DNA of 64,000 nt from Actinocatenispora sp963805605 (GCA_963805605.1 CAWDUX010000003.1:62001-126000), one strand, 5' to 3'; shown: positions 1 through 8,978, counted from the stretch's first letter. Numbers and translations: made by a program. Notes: a model not told the origin generated them from the letters alone.

Positions 1-677
1 CGGTGACTGCGGCGGTGGCCGGGTGCGGGCGTTACCCCGAACTCTCCCGGCCCGTCCTGGCGGTGACCATCCCCGCTCTGCGCGGCCCGTTGGTCCTGCT
101 CGATGTCGGAGCCTCACCCAATCCGTCGCCGGCCGACCTTGCCCGGCACGCGGTCCTGGGCGCCGGTTACGCCTCGGCGACCCTGGGGCTGCCGGCTCCA
201 CGCATCGGGCTGCTGTCGATCGGCACCGAGACAGGTAGCGGCGACACGCTACGCCGCGCCACCGATGAACTGCTGGCGGCCTGCAACCTGCCCGGGAACG
301 CACACTATGTCGGCCCGGTCGAAGGTTACGACGTGCCGCTGGGGGGGACCGCCGATGTCGTGGTGACCGACGGGTTCACCGGAAACGTACTGTTGAAGGG
401 CATCGAGGGTGCGTTGCGGATGCGCGGCGTCCCGGCGTCGGGTGGTCCGGCGTCCGATGCGGGTGGAGCGGACGCGACGGTTGCCCGTGCGGCGGCTCTG
501 CTCGGGGTGGCCGGCACCGTGGTGGTCTGTCACGGCGCGGCGAACGGCGCGGATCTCGCCTCCGGAATCGCGCTGGCCAATCAGTTGGCGACCTGCTCAG
601 TATCGTCCCGGGTTGCGCGGATGGATCAAGCTTTCCGGGAGAACCCGACCCGGTCACCTGGAGGTGTTCACACGTGA
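1..677 (+). CDS. plsX: Phosphate acyltransferase PlsX (5'-truncated by the window edge)
   Basis: Converts acyl-ACP and phosphate to acyl-phosphate, the donor used by PlsY in the first step of phospholipid synthesis; peripheral on the inner face of the membrane. The reading frame is open from the first base (codon phase begins at base 3), and the visible 224 residues are roughly the last two thirds of a family that is usually about 330 residues. Family-typical segments are LLDVGASPNPSP, LLSIGTETGSG and VVVTDGFTGNVLLKGIEG. It ends 27 bases before rnc, so the two are probably co-transcribed. Between these two genes there is no acpP, unlike E. coli. The apparent GTG at base 3 is internal, not the true start. 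Confidence 0.9.
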   Translation, partial: VTAAVAGCGRYPELSRPVLAVTIPALRGPLVLLDVGASPNPSPADLARHAVLGAGYASATLGLPAPRIGLLSIGTETGSGDTLRRATDELLAACNLPGNAHYVGPVEGYDVPLGGTADVVVTDGFTGNVLLKGIEGALRMRGVPASGGPASDAGGADATVARAAALLGVAGTVVVCHGAANGADLASGIALANQLATCSVSSRVARMDQAFRENPTRSPGGVHT

Positions 678-704
678 TGGTTCGATCGGCGGACCCGTCC
701 GCGG

Positions 705-1457
705 ATGGTGGAGATGAGTAGCCTCACCCGACAGGTACCGCCGGCGCAGCTGATCGCCGCGCTGGGGGTCGAGTTGGAACCCGGGCTGCTGGAACGCGCC
801 CTGACCCACCGTTCGTACGCCTATGAGCATGGTGGCCTGCCCACCAACGAACGGTTGGAGTTTCTCGGCGACGCGGTTCTCGGCCTGGTCATCACCGACT
901 CGCTGTACTGCACCCACCCGGATCTACCCGAGGGGCAGTTGGCGAAGCTGCGGGCCAGTGTGGTCAACATGCGCGCGCTGGCCGAGGTCGCACGCGCGAT
1001 GGGCCCTCGCGGGCTCGGCGCGTACGTGCGCCTGGGTAAGGGCGAGGAGACGACCGGCGGTCGGGACAAGTCCAGCATCCTGGCCGACACGACCGAAGCC
1101 CTGCTCGGCGCCGTCTATCTGGAACATGGTCTGGAGGTCGCGGCCCAGGTGGTGCACCGGTTGTTCGATCCGATGATGGCCGACGCGTCGCGCCGGGGCG
1201 CGGGCCTGGACTGGAAGACCAGTCTGCAGGAGCTGACGGCCACGCACGGACTCGGCGTACCCGAGTACCGGGTCACCGAGGACGGCCCGGACCATGCCAA
1301 GACCTTCACCGCATGGGCGCTGGTCGCCGGCGAGCAGTTCGGTACCGGTACCGGCCACAGCAAGAAGGAAGCTGAGCAGCGGGCCGCCGAGCTGGCCTGG
1401 GGGCAGTTGTCCGAGCGGATGACCAGCAGCGGCGGCGCCGGCACCGATCCGACATGA
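705..1457 (+). CDS. rnc: Ribonuclease III
   Basis: Double-strand-specific endoribonuclease that processes rRNA precursors and structured mRNAs, acting as a homodimer. The signature ERLEFLGDAVLG sits at residues 49-60 and supplies the acidic metal ligands; a second acidic cluster (DTTEALLGAVYLE) follows near 127-139, and a double-stranded RNA-binding domain occupies about 165-235 (TSLQELTATHG ... GHSKKEAEQRAAELAW). Length (250) fits the family. The ATG at 705 is the first start; a second ATG at 714 immediately follows a GGTGGAG, so the N-terminus could be three residues shorter. Lies in the plsX-rnc-mannosyltransferase-mutM run. Confidence 0.95.
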   Translation: MVEMSSLTRQVPPAQLIAALGVELEPGLLERALTHRSYAYEHGGLPTNERLEFLGDAVLGLVITDSLYCTHPDLPEGQLAKLRASVVNMRALAEVARAMGPRGLGAYVRLGKGEETTGGRDKSSILADTTEALLGAVYLEHGLEVAAQVVHRLFDPMMADASRRGAGLDWKTSLQELTATHGLGVPEYRVTEDGPDHAKTFTAWALVAGEQFGTGTGHSKKEAEQRAAELAWGQLSERMTSSGGAGTDPT

Positions 1458-1497
1458 GCGTCGGGCGTGTGCTGGCCGGTGCCGTCCGGTCGCTCCG

Positions 1498-2679
1498 ATG
1501 AGCGTTCCCGGTCCGGTACGCGAGCACGGTCCCGACACCCGGCCAGCGCCGGGTCGTCGTGCCGTGCTGCTCGCGCAGCTCGGGCTGCCGGCGGCGATCT
1601 ATGCGGCCAACCGGGTCGTGCAGTGGGTGCTGGTGGCGCTGATGGCCAGGTCCGACACCACTGTAGGGCAGCGGCTGACCAGCTGGGACGCCAATTTCTT
1701 CCTCCGCATCGCCAGGCACGGCTACGACCACGGCTACACCTACGATGCGTCCGGCCATTTCGTGGGCAATACGTTGGCGTTCTTTCCCGGCTATCCGGCG
1801 TGTGTGCGGGCAATGTCGGTACTCGGCCTGTCCGATGCCGCGGCCGGGATAGTGGTCTCGCTGGTGGCTGGTGCGGCCGGCACGGTACTGATCCATCTGC
1901 TGGGTACCGAACTGGTGGACAGACGGTTCGGCTATGTGCTGGCGGTGCTGTTCTGTGCCCAGCCGATGTCGGTGGTGTTCTCCATGGCCTACAGCGAGGC
2001 GTTGTTCTGCGCTCTCGTACTGGCCATGCTGCTGGCTCTGCGGCGGCGATGCTGGCTGGTCGCCGGGATGTTCGGGATGCTGGCCGGGCTCACCCGCACG
2101 ACCGGGGTGGCGGCGGCGGTCGCCCTGGCCTGCTACGCCGTACACCGCCTGTGGTCGGACCGTGATGTTGCCGGCAGTCCGCGACTGCGGCCGCTGTTGG
2201 CGGCCCTCGGGGCGCTGCTGGCCGTACCGGCCTTCTGGTTGTGGGTCGGGCTGCGGGTGGGGCATCTGGACGGCTGGTTCGTCGAGCAGCGTGCGGGCTG
2301 GGGGACTGGCATCGACTGGGGCGTGGCGAATACGAGCTTCGTGCTGAACACGTTGCGGTCCTCCGACGGGTTCATCCCCGTCGCCGCGGCGTTCGTGATT
2401 CTCATCACCGGAATTCTGGTTCTGGCCGCACTGCTGGACCGGCAGTGGTGGCCGCTCTCGCTCTACGGCCTGCTCGCGTACGGCACGGTGATCGGCTCAT
2501 CTGGCTACTACAATTCCCGGCCGCGACTGCTGGTGCCGGTGCTGTCTGCGCTGATCCCGGTGGCCCGGGCGCTGTCGATGGCCCGTACCAGCGTTCTGGT
2601 GCCGGCGCTGGTGGGGCTGAGCCTGACCGGTTGCTGGTTCGGCGCCTACATGATCACCATCTGGCCGTACTCGATCTGA
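1498..2679 (+). CDS. PIG-V-family integral membrane mannosyltransferase
   Basis: A polytopic GT-C-type glycosyltransferase, probably using a lipid-linked mannose donor to modify an envelope glycolipid or protein. Family motifs are SWDANFFLRIARHGYD (62-77), FFPGYP (95-100), MAYSEALFCALVLAML and GMLAGLTRTTG; about nine hydrophobic segments spread over 393 residues. The acidic D in WDANFF is the residue normally invoked as catalytic. It starts 40 bases after rnc and is followed 46 bases later by mutM, so it interrupts the usual rnc-mutM pairing. The family assignment is firm from motifs, but the acceptor is not visible. An ATG start is used; no strong ribosome binding site is seen. Confidence 0.85.
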   Translation: MSVPGPVREHGPDTRPAPGRRAVLLAQLGLPAAIYAANRVVQWVLVALMARSDTTVGQRLTSWDANFFLRIARHGYDHGYTYDASGHFVGNTLAFFPGYPACVRAMSVLGLSDAAAGIVVSLVAGAAGTVLIHLLGTELVDRRFGYVLAVLFCAQPMSVVFSMAYSEALFCALVLAMLLALRRRCWLVAGMFGMLAGLTRTTGVAAAVALACYAVHRLWSDRDVAGSPRLRPLLAALGALLAVPAFWLWVGLRVGHLDGWFVEQRAGWGTGIDWGVANTSFVLNTLRSSDGFIPVAAAFVILITGILVLAALLDRQWWPLSLYGLLAYGTVIGSSGYYNSRPRLLVPVLSALIPVARALSMARTSVLVPALVGLSLTGCWFGAYMITIWPYSI

Positions 2680-2725
2680 CGGCAGCGGATCCGGGCGCCC
2701 GGCGGCTGGACGGTACGGTTCCGAT

Positions 2726-3592
2726 GTGCCAGAGCTGCCCGAGGTGGAGACCGTCCGGTCCGGACTGGACCGGTGGATCACCGGCCGGACCATCGCTTCG
2801 GTGCAGGTGCACCACCCGCGGGCGGTTCGACGACACGCGCCGGGGGCAGAACACTTCGCCGCCGGGCTGGTGGGTCGCACGATCGTCGGGGTACGCCGCC
2901 GGGGCAAGTACCTCTGGCTGCCGCTGGACGGCCCCGGGGTACCGGGCGACGCGGTACTGGCCCATCTGGGCATGTCCGGCCAGCTGGTGATGCGCTCACC
3001 GCAGGCACCGCAGGAACGGCATCTACGGGTCCGCATCGAGTTCACCGACGGCGGGCCGGGACTGCGTTTCGTCGACCAGCGGACGTTCGGTGGGCTGTCG
3101 TTGTCGGCGGGTGGAGCCGACCTGCCCGCCGAGATCGTGCACATCGCCCGCGACCCGGTCGACCCCGACTTCGACGACGCGCAGTTCGTGGCCGGGGTCC
3201 GCCGGCGTCGGACCGGTCTCAAGCGGGCGCTGCTGGATCAGCGCCTCATCTCCGGGGTCGGCAACATCTATGCCGACGAAGCGTTGTGGCGGGCCGGGCT
3301 GCACTGGGCTCGGCCGACCGAGAAGACGACCCGTCCGGTACTGCTGGGACTGCTGGGCAGGATTCGCGAGGTCCTGGCGGAAGCGTTGCGTGCGGGCGGT
3401 ACCAGCTTCGATGCGCTGTATGTCAATGTCAACGGGGAGAGCGGCTACTTCGACCGGTCCTTGGCGGTGTATGGACGGGCCGGCGAACCCTGCCGGCGGT
3501 GCGGCTCGGTGATCCGACGGGAGCCGTTCATGAACCGTTCGTCGTACCGCTGTCCCCGCTGCCAGCCGGTACCTCGCCAGCCACGGTGGTGA
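2726..3592 (+). CDS. mutM: Formamidopyrimidine-DNA glycosylase (MutM/Fpg)
   Basis: Base-excision repair glycosylase/AP lyase that removes 8-oxoguanine and ring-opened purines. The start is GTG, giving the mature N-terminus PELPEVETVR whose proline is the catalytic nucleophile and glutamate the acid. The beta-hairpin lysine is K61 (GKYLWLPLDG), the helix-two-turn-helix carries LISGVGNIYADEALW, and the C-terminal zinc finger is CRRCG...RSSYRCPRCQ from residue 256. Length 288 is normal. In many actinobacteria mutM lies between rnc and smc, as here. Confidence 0.96.
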   Translation: MPELPEVETVRSGLDRWITGRTIASVQVHHPRAVRRHAPGAEHFAAGLVGRTIVGVRRRGKYLWLPLDGPGVPGDAVLAHLGMSGQLVMRSPQAPQERHLRVRIEFTDGGPGLRFVDQRTFGGLSLSAGGADLPAEIVHIARDPVDPDFDDAQFVAGVRRRRTGLKRALLDQRLISGVGNIYADEALWRAGLHWARPTEKTTRPVLLGLLGRIREVLAEALRAGGTSFDALYVNVNGESGYFDRSLAVYGRAGEPCRRCGSVIRREPFMNRSSYRCPRCQPVPRQPRW

Positions 3593-3642
3593 CAAACCTG
3601 GCGGCAGAGCGCGTATCATTCCCCGGCTCTTGCGTCCGGCGT

Positions 3643-3648
3643 TAGAGT
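3643..3648 (+). promoter_or_regulatory. Candidate -10 element for acylphosphatase gene
   Basis: TAGAGT matches the actinobacterial TANNNT -10. It lies 11 bases before the GTG at 3660 and would place transcription start near 3655. There is no convincing -35. Confidence 0.35.
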
Positions 3649-3701
3649 AGTGGTGATGGGTGAACACCGAGAGATCTCGGGCATGGAGCAGATCACCAGT
3701 C

Positions 3702-3995
3702 ATGGGTGGAGCCGAACGGACCGTGACCATCCGACTGGTGGCACTGGTGCGTGGTCGGGTCCAGGGTGTCGGTTTCCGGGTCTGGGTCCGCTCCCACGCG
3801 CTAGACCTGGGACTGCGCGGATCGGCCCGGAATCTGGCGGACGGCTCGGTCGAGGTGGTGGCCGAAGGACCTGCCGTCCGGTGTGGGGTTCTGCTCGACG
3901 CGCTGCACGGCTCCGGGGTTCCGGGGCGGGTGGACGAGGTCGACGAACGGTTCGAGATCCCACGCAACGATATGAACGGCTTTATAGCAGGATGA
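3702..3995 (+). CDS. acyP: Acylphosphatase
   Basis: Small enzyme that hydrolyses carboxyl-phosphate bonds such as acetyl phosphate. The catalytic arginine lies in VRGRVQGVGFR and the catalytic asparagine in GSARNLADGSVEV, both at the expected spacing of the ferredoxin-like fold. From the ATG at 3702 the protein is 97 residues, close to the usual 90-100. An in-frame GTG at 3660 would add 14 residues (NTERSRAWSRSPV), is near a possible -10 and cannot be excluded. Neither start has a good ribosome binding site. The gene lies between mutM and smc, as in other actinobacteria. Confidence 0.88.
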   Translation: MGGAERTVTIRLVALVRGRVQGVGFRVWVRSHALDLGLRGSARNLADGSVEVVAEGPAVRCGVLLDALHGSGVPGRVDEVDERFEIPRNDMNGFIAG

Positions 3996-4001
3996 AGTGA
4001 T

Positions 4002-4018
4002 TGAGTCGACGAGACTCA
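4002..4018. repeat. Short inverted repeat after acylphosphatase
   Basis: TGAGTC and GACTCA form a 6-bp inverted repeat around a 5-base spacer, just after the acylphosphatase stop and before the promoter-like TTGACG at 4026. It is too short for a confident terminator; an operator is equally possible. Confidence 0.3.
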
Positions 4019-4025
4019 CGTCATC

Positions 4026-4058
4026 TTGACGATGTTGGGCTGTCGGGCACACTATATG
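4026..4058 (+). promoter_or_regulatory. Candidate promoter of the small coiled-coil gene
   Basis: TTGACG (4026-4031) resembles a -35, and TATATG (4053-4058) a -10, but the spacing of 21 bases is longer than ideal. This local AT-rich patch is unusual here and lies about 90 bases before the gene at 4150. Confidence 0.35.
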
Positions 4059-4149
4059 GACGTCGCCTCGTGCACCCGACCGAGGTGCCCACCAGGTAAC
4101 GGGGTGTGCTTCCTGGCCACCCGGCGACGCATTCGCGCAAGGAGACACC

Positions 4150-4344
4150 ATGGCGAAGGCCCTCTACGGCCACGTCGGCAGCGCGCCAGACCGGCGCATG
4201 CTGGACGAGGTCACCCGTCTACGCGCCCGCACTCGGGCGCTGGAGTTCGAGATCGCACGGCTGCAAGCCGAGAATGATCGGCTGACTGCTGCGGCTCAGG
4301 CCTCCGACGAGCTGCTCAGGATTTCCGAGCCGGCGCTCACCTGA
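4150..4344 (+). CDS. Small coiled-coil protein of unknown function
   Basis: A 64-residue hydrophilic protein with a strong AAGGAG ribosome binding site seven bases before the ATG. The N-terminus MAKALYGHVGSAPDRRMLDE is followed by a heptad-like helix (LRARTRALEFEIARLQ AENDRL) predicted to form a short coiled coil, resembling leucine-zipper or septum-associated helices. I believe similar small proteins occur next to smc in related actinobacteria, but no function is known to me. It has its own promoter-like region upstream and a strong terminator (4367-4398) downstream, so it forms a single-gene transcription unit. Confidence 0.8.
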   Translation: MAKALYGHVGSAPDRRMLDEVTRLRARTRALEFEIARLQAENDRLTAAAQASDELLRISEPALT

Positions 4345-4669
4345 CAGCCGCGGAGCCTGCACCATCGCGCGCCGACACTGGTGACAGCGTCGGCGCGCTG
4401 ATTTCTGTCGAGCGCCGAGGATAAGGCCGGGTTCGTCCCCGCTGTCGGCATGCTAGGCCGGGTAGCGTCGGGGAGAGTGCATCGCGGCTGGTCCGTGAAG
4501 GCACGCCCGGCCAGGTGTGGGGTGCCCAGCCCATCGGGGACCGCGCGGTAGCCTGCCGGAAGGTACATATCCGGGCGCCGCGGGAAGGGCAGCTCCCGGT
4601 ACGTGACGTCTGCGGTCGACAGCACACCGCGCGTTCCGTATCAGCCTCCATGGGGAGATCGACAGGCCA
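4345..4669 (+). other. Intergenic region upstream of smc
   Basis: 325 bases without a gene. The first part holds the terminator of the small gene (4367-4398). The rest is the leader and presumed promoter region of smc; a GGGGAG at 4652-4657 is the likely ribosome binding site. I see no convincing -35/-10 pair and no open frame with coding character. Confidence 0.6.
4367..4398 (+). terminator. Hairpin terminator after the small coiled-coil gene
   Basis: GCGCGCCGAC (4367-4376) pairs perfectly with GTCGGCGCGC (4389-4398) around a 12-base loop, starting 22 bases after the stop codon. Only a weak T-rich tail (TGATTTCT) follows, as is common in high-GC actinobacteria. Confidence 0.75.
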
Positions 4670-7600
4670 GTGCATCTCAAGAGCCTTACGCTGAAGGGCT
4701 TCAAGTCGTTCGCCACGGCCACGACGCTGAAGCTCGAACCGGGCATCACCTGTGTGGTCGGACCAAACGGCTCCGGTAAGTCCAACGTGGTGGACGCGAT
4801 CGCCTGGGTACTCGGCGAGCAGGGCGCGAAGGCCCTGCGTGGCGGGAAGATGGACGACGTCATCTTCGCCGGCACATCGGGTCGGGCCCCACTCGGCCGC
4901 GCCGAGGTCACCCTGACCATCGACAACACCGATGGCGCGCTGCCGATCGAGTACACCGAGGTGTCGATCACCCGTCGGCTGTTCCGTTCCGGTGACGGCG
5001 AGTACGAGATCAACGGTGACCGGTGCCGCCTGCTGGACATCCAGGAACTGCTGTCGGACTCCGGCATCGGCCGGGAGATGCACGTCATCGTCGGGCAGGG
5101 CCAGCTCGATGCGGTGCTGCACGCCAAGCCGGAGGACCGCCGGGCCTTCATCGAGGAGGCCGCTGGTGTCCTGAAACACCGCAAGCGCAAAGAGAAGGCG
5201 CTGCGCAAGCTCGACGCGATGCAGGCCAACCTCAACCGCGTACAGGACCTGACCGCGGAACTGCGCCGCCAGCTCAAGCCACTGGGCAAACAGGCCGAGA
5301 TCGCCCGCCGCGCCGCCGGCATCCAGTCCGACCTGCGTGACGCCCGGCTGCGGTTACTGGCCGACGACCTGACCGGGCTGCGTGGTTCGCTGCAGAAGGA
5401 CGTCGCCGACGAGGAGTCGGTCCGGATCAGCCGACAACGCAGCGAGATCGCCCACCAGAGCGCCCAGCGCCGGCTCAACGAGCTGGAAGCCGAACTGGCC
5501 GCGGACGCCCCGGTGCTGGCCCGCGCCCAGGAGACCTGGTACCGACTGTCCGCCCTGCAGGAACGGTTCCGCTCGACCGGGCAGCTCGCCGCCGAACGGC
5601 TCCGCTTCCTGTCCGCCGAACGCGAGGACGAACGTCCCGGGCGTGACCCCGCACAACTGGAGAACGAGGCACAGCGGGTCCGTGAGCAGGAGGCCGAACT
5701 GCGGGAAGCCCTGCAGGAGGAGCATGCCCGGCTCGCCGAGACGGTCGAGTACCGCCAGCAGGTGGAGGCCGACCTGCAGCAGGCCGAGCGGGAACTGGTC
5801 GCCGCGGTCAAGGCGGTCGCCGACCGGCGCGAGGGGTTGGCGACCCTGACCGGCCAGGTCAATGCGCTGCGTACCCGCTCGCAGGCCGCCTCCGACGAGA
5901 TCGCCCGGGTGTCGACGGCGCTCGCCGAGGCGCGGGAACGTGCGGCGGTGGCCCAGGAGGAACTGGCCGTCACCCAGGAGAACGTCGACGGGCTGGACTC
6001 CGGTGACAGCGATCTGGAGAATCGGCTGACCGCCGCCCGTCAGGAGCAGCAGGACGCCGAGGCGCGGGTCAAGGAGCTGACCGACGCGGAGCGGGCCGCC
6101 GAACGGGAGGCGGCACAGTGGAAGGCCCGCGAGGAGGCCCTGTCGATGGGCCTGCGTCGCAAGGACGGTGCGGGTGCGCTGCTGGCCGCCGGTGACCGAC
6201 TGCCGGGCGTACTGGGCAGCGTCGCTGCGCTGCTGGCGGTGGAGCCCGGCTGCGAGGTGGCGCTGGCCGCCGCACTCGGCCCGTACGCCGACGCGGTCGC
6301 GGTCCGTACCGTGGATCAGGCTGTGGCCGCGGTACAACTTCTGAAGGCCGACGATGCCGGCCGGGCGACCCTGCTGGTCGGTGCCACCGATCCGACCGAC
6401 ACGACCGGATCCCCGGCGTTGCCCGACGGTGCCCGGTGGGCGCTGGACGTGGTCAAGACTCCGGCGGAGCTGCGTCCCGCCCTGGCCGGGATACTCGGCC
6501 GCACGGCGTTGGTGACCGATCTCGCCGCGGCCCGGCGCCTGATCGACGCCGACCCGACGCTGCGCGCCGTCACCGTGGAAGGTGACGTGCTGGGCGTCGA
6601 TCTGGTCGCCGGCGGTTCGGCATCGTCGCCCAGTTTCATCGAGGTACAGGCCGCGATGGACGAGGCGCGCGAGCACCGGGTCGAGTTCGAACAGCGGGTG
6701 GATCTGCTCGGTGCCCAGTTGTCCGGTGCCAGGCAGGACGTGGCCGTGCGTAAGGAGGCCACCCAGGAGGTGACCCGGCTGCGGCGTGAGGCCGAGCAGC
6801 GTCATCACGCGGAGTCGCGTCGGCTGGCCGAACTGGGTGCCGCGGCCCGGTCCGCGCAGGGCGAGGCGGACCGGTTGGCCACTTCCCGGGAGAAGGCCGA
6901 ACGTGCCCGCGACGCGGATCTGGCCGGCCTGGCGGATCTGGAGGAACGGCTGCGGCTGGTGGAGTCCTCGCCGGTCGACGACGAACCGGACTCCACCGTG
7001 CGCGACGAGTTGTCGGCAGCGGTCGGTCCGTCCCGGCAGGCGGAGATGGAAGCCCGGCTGGCGGTCCGTACCGCCGAGGAACGGGCCCGGGCACTGTCCG
7101 GTCGGGCGGACGGTCTGGCGCGGCAGGCAGCGCAGGAACGCGCGGCCCGGGAACGTGCCGCCGCCCGTCGGGAGCGCCGCGCCCGGGGCGCGTCGGTGGC
7201 CCGGGCGGTGTCGCTGGCCGCTCAGGCCACCCTGCACCGCATCGGTGAGTCGTTGGTCGCAGCCGCCGCCGAGCGCGACGCGGTAGCGGCGGCCCGGGAC
7301 AACCGCGAGGCCGAGCTGCGTGAGGTACGAGGCCAGGTCCGGGAACTGTCCGCCGAGCTGGAGAGGCTGACCGACGCCCTGCACCGGGACGAGGTGGCAC
7401 GCGCCGAGCAGCGGTTGCGGATCGAGCAACTGGAGGCCAAGGCCGCCGAGGGGTACGGCCTGGACCTGGACACGCTGCTCACCGAGTACGGGCCGCAGCA
7501 GCCGGTACCGCCGTCGGCGGCCGAACTCGCCGCGGCCGAGGCGGACGACAGACCGGTACCGGAACCTCGGCCGTACGACCGCCCGGTGCAGGAGAAGCGG

Positions 7601-8236
7601 GCGGCCCGGGCGGAACGGGAACTGACCCTGCTGGGCAAGGTGAACCCGCTGGCTCTGGAGGAGTTCGCCGCCCTGGAGGAACGCTTCAAGTTCCTGTCCG
7701 AACAGCTGGAGGACCTCAAGGCGACCCGCCGGGACCTGCTGACCGTGGTCAAGGAGGTCGACGACCGGATCTTGGAGGTCTTCCGCAGCGCCTACGAGGA
7801 CACCGCCCGGGAGTTCGAGATCGTCTTCGGCGTACTGTTCCCCGGCGGCGAGGGCCGGCTGATACTCACCGACCCGGACGACCTGCTGACCACCGGCATC
7901 GAGGTGGAGGCCCGCCCCCCGAACAAGAAGGTCAAGCGGCTGTCCCTGCTCTCGGGTGGGGAACGGTCGCTGACCGCGGTCGCGCTGCTCTGCGCGATCT
8001 TCCGGGCCCGTCCCAGTCCGTTCTATGTGATGGACGAGGTGGAGGCGGCCCTGGACGACGTCAACCTGGGCCGGCTGCTGGATGTCATGAAGCTGCTGCA
8101 GGAGGAGAGCCAGCTGATCGTCGTCACCCACCAGAAACGGACCATGGAGATCGCCGACGCGCTGTACGGCGTCACCATGCGTGGCGGCATCACCCAGGTG
8201 ATCAGCCAACGACTCAAGGACACGGAACCGGCATGA
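4670..8236 (+). CDS. smc: Chromosome partition protein SMC
   Basis: ATPase that, with ScpA and ScpB, compacts and resolves sister chromosomes. The 1188-residue protein has the complete SMC plan: N-terminal ATP head with Walker A GPNGSGKSN (31-39), long coiled coil, flexible hinge around 505-650 (PGVLGSVAALL ... VEGDVLGVDLVAGG), returning coiled coil, and C-terminal head with the signature LLSGGERSLTAVALL near 1091-1105 and Walker B YVMDEVEAALDD near 1117. The start is GTG (MHLKSLTLKGFKSF), preceded by GGGGAG. Its stop overlaps the next gene's ATG (ATGA). scpA and scpB are not in the window. Confidence 0.97.
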   Translation: MHLKSLTLKGFKSFATATTLKLEPGITCVVGPNGSGKSNVVDAIAWVLGEQGAKALRGGKMDDVIFAGTSGRAPLGRAEVTLTIDNTDGALPIEYTEVSITRRLFRSGDGEYEINGDRCRLLDIQELLSDSGIGREMHVIVGQGQLDAVLHAKPEDRRAFIEEAAGVLKHRKRKEKALRKLDAMQANLNRVQDLTAELRRQLKPLGKQAEIARRAAGIQSDLRDARLRLLADDLTGLRGSLQKDVADEESVRISRQRSEIAHQSAQRRLNELEAELAADAPVLARAQETWYRLSALQERFRSTGQLAAERLRFLSAEREDERPGRDPAQLENEAQRVREQEAELREALQEEHARLAETVEYRQQVEADLQQAERELVAAVKAVADRREGLATLTGQVNALRTRSQAASDEIARVSTALAEARERAAVAQEELAVTQENVDGLDSGDSDLENRLTAARQEQQDAEARVKELTDAERAAEREAAQWKAREEALSMGLRRKDGAGALLAAGDRLPGVLGSVAALLAVEPGCEVALAAALGPYADAVAVRTVDQAVAAVQLLKADDAGRATLLVGATDPTDTTGSPALPDGARWALDVVKTPAELRPALAGILGRTALVTDLAAARRLIDADPTLRAVTVEGDVLGVDLVAGGSASSPSFIEVQAAMDEAREHRVEFEQRVDLLGAQLSGARQDVAVRKEATQEVTRLRREAEQRHHAESRRLAELGAAARSAQGEADRLATSREKAERARDADLAGLADLEERLRLVESSPVDDEPDSTVRDELSAAVGPSRQAEMEARLAVRTAEERARALSGRADGLARQAAQERAARERAAARRERRARGASVARAVSLAAQATLHRIGESLVAAAAERDAVAAARDNREAELREVRGQVRELSAELERLTDALHRDEVARAEQRLRIEQLEAKAAEGYGLDLDTLLTEYGPQQPVPPSAAELAAAEADDRPVPEPRPYDRPVQEKRAARAERELTLLGKVNPLALEEFAALEERFKFLSEQLEDLKATRRDLLTVVKEVDDRILEVFRSAYEDTAREFEIVFGVLFPGGEGRLILTDPDDLLTTGIEVEARPPNKKVKRLSLLSGGERSLTAVALLCAIFRARPSPFYVMDEVEAALDDVNLGRLLDVMKLLQEESQLIVVTHQKRTMEIADALYGVTMRGGITQVISQRLKDTEPA

Positions 8237-8862
8237 TGTTGCGCTCACCCTGCCAGGCCCTGCTACTGGATCTCGACGGCGTGCTCCGCCGGTTCGATCC
8301 GGCACACGCGGCCCGTGTCGAGGCGACCTACGAGCTGCCGGACGGGCTGCTGGCCCGTACCCTGTTCGACCCGGACCGGCTGCGTCCGGCAGTTCTCGGT
8401 CAGGTCAGCCACGCCGGGTGGACCGATGGTGCGATCACCGCACTCGCCGCACAGATCGGGGACCCGGACCGGGCCCGGGGCGCGGTCGAGGAGTGGAACG
8501 GCTACCGGGGGGAGGTGGACGACGAGGTACTGGCCGCGGTCCGTGAACTACGTGCGACGGGTATCCCGGTGGCGCTGACCACCAACGCGACCGATCTACT
8601 CGACTCCGACCTGCGTCAGCTGGGCCTGGTCGGCGAGGTGGACGTGGTGGTCAACTCCGCTGTACTGGGACACGCCAAACCTTCCGGTGAGTTCTTCCGC
8701 GCGGCCTGTGACCTGCTGGGCGTACCGGCGAAGCTCTGCCTGTGCTGCGACGACAGCGAACGTCATGTGCGCGGCGCCCGCGCCGCCGGGTTGGCCGCGA
8801 TCCGCTACACCGGCCCGGCCGATCTGCGCTACGTACGGGCCACCCTGGCCGCCGCGGCCTGA
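8233..8862 (+). CDS. HAD-superfamily hydrolase (HAD-IA type)
   Basis: Phosphatase-like enzyme of unknown substrate. All four HAD motifs are present: DLDGVL near the N-terminus (nucleophile and general acid aspartates), TTNATD (motif II threonine), the lysine in GHAKPSGEFF (motif III) and CCDDSERHV (motif IV acidic pair). A helical cap lies between motif I and II. The 209-residue length suits subfamily IA. The ATG at 8233 overlaps the smc stop as ATGA, implying translational coupling; a second ATG follows at 8236. A hairpin at 8925-8949 probably ends the unit. Confidence 0.88.
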   Translation: MMLRSPCQALLLDLDGVLRRFDPAHAARVEATYELPDGLLARTLFDPDRLRPAVLGQVSHAGWTDGAITALAAQIGDPDRARGAVEEWNGYRGEVDDEVLAAVRELRATGIPVALTTNATDLLDSDLRQLGLVGEVDVVVNSAVLGHAKPSGEFFRAACDLLGVPAKLCLCCDDSERHVRGARAAGLAAIRYTGPADLRYVRATLAAAA

Positions 8863-8924
8863 CCGGAACGGCCGGTCGAGGGCACGCCGCGTCCCGGCGG
8901 CCGGGCTGCCGTCCGGGCATCCGG

Positions 8925-8949
8925 CGGCCACCAGGCCCTTCGGTGGCCG
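8925..8949 (+). terminator. Candidate terminator after the HAD gene
   Basis: CGGCCACC (8925-8932) pairs with GGTGGCCG (8942-8949) around a 9-base loop, 62 bases after the stop. No T tract follows. Confidence 0.45.
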
Positions 8950-8966
8950 GGCCGCCACCTGCGCAT

Positions 8967-8972
8967 TACGGT
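8967..8972 (+). promoter_or_regulatory. -10 element of the SDR gene (leaderless)
   Basis: TACGGT ends exactly 6 bases before the ATG at 8979, so transcription should start at or next to the start codon. No ribosome binding site is visible, consistent with a leaderless mRNA. Confidence 0.6.
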
Positions 8973-8978
8973 GGCCGC

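Noticed and set aside
3656..4000. Plus-strand frame starting at ATG 3656, seven bases after TAGAGT
   Set aside because: Leaderless spacing is good, but the frame is out of phase with acylphosphatase throughout, and its protein is low-complexity; the overlapping acylphosphatase has its catalytic motifs.
5354..8305. A 983-codon open frame on the minus strand across smc
   Set aside because: Antisense shadow of smc produced by GC-rich third positions. The protein is low-complexity, rich in G, L, Q and R, with no motif, while the plus strand has every SMC motif.
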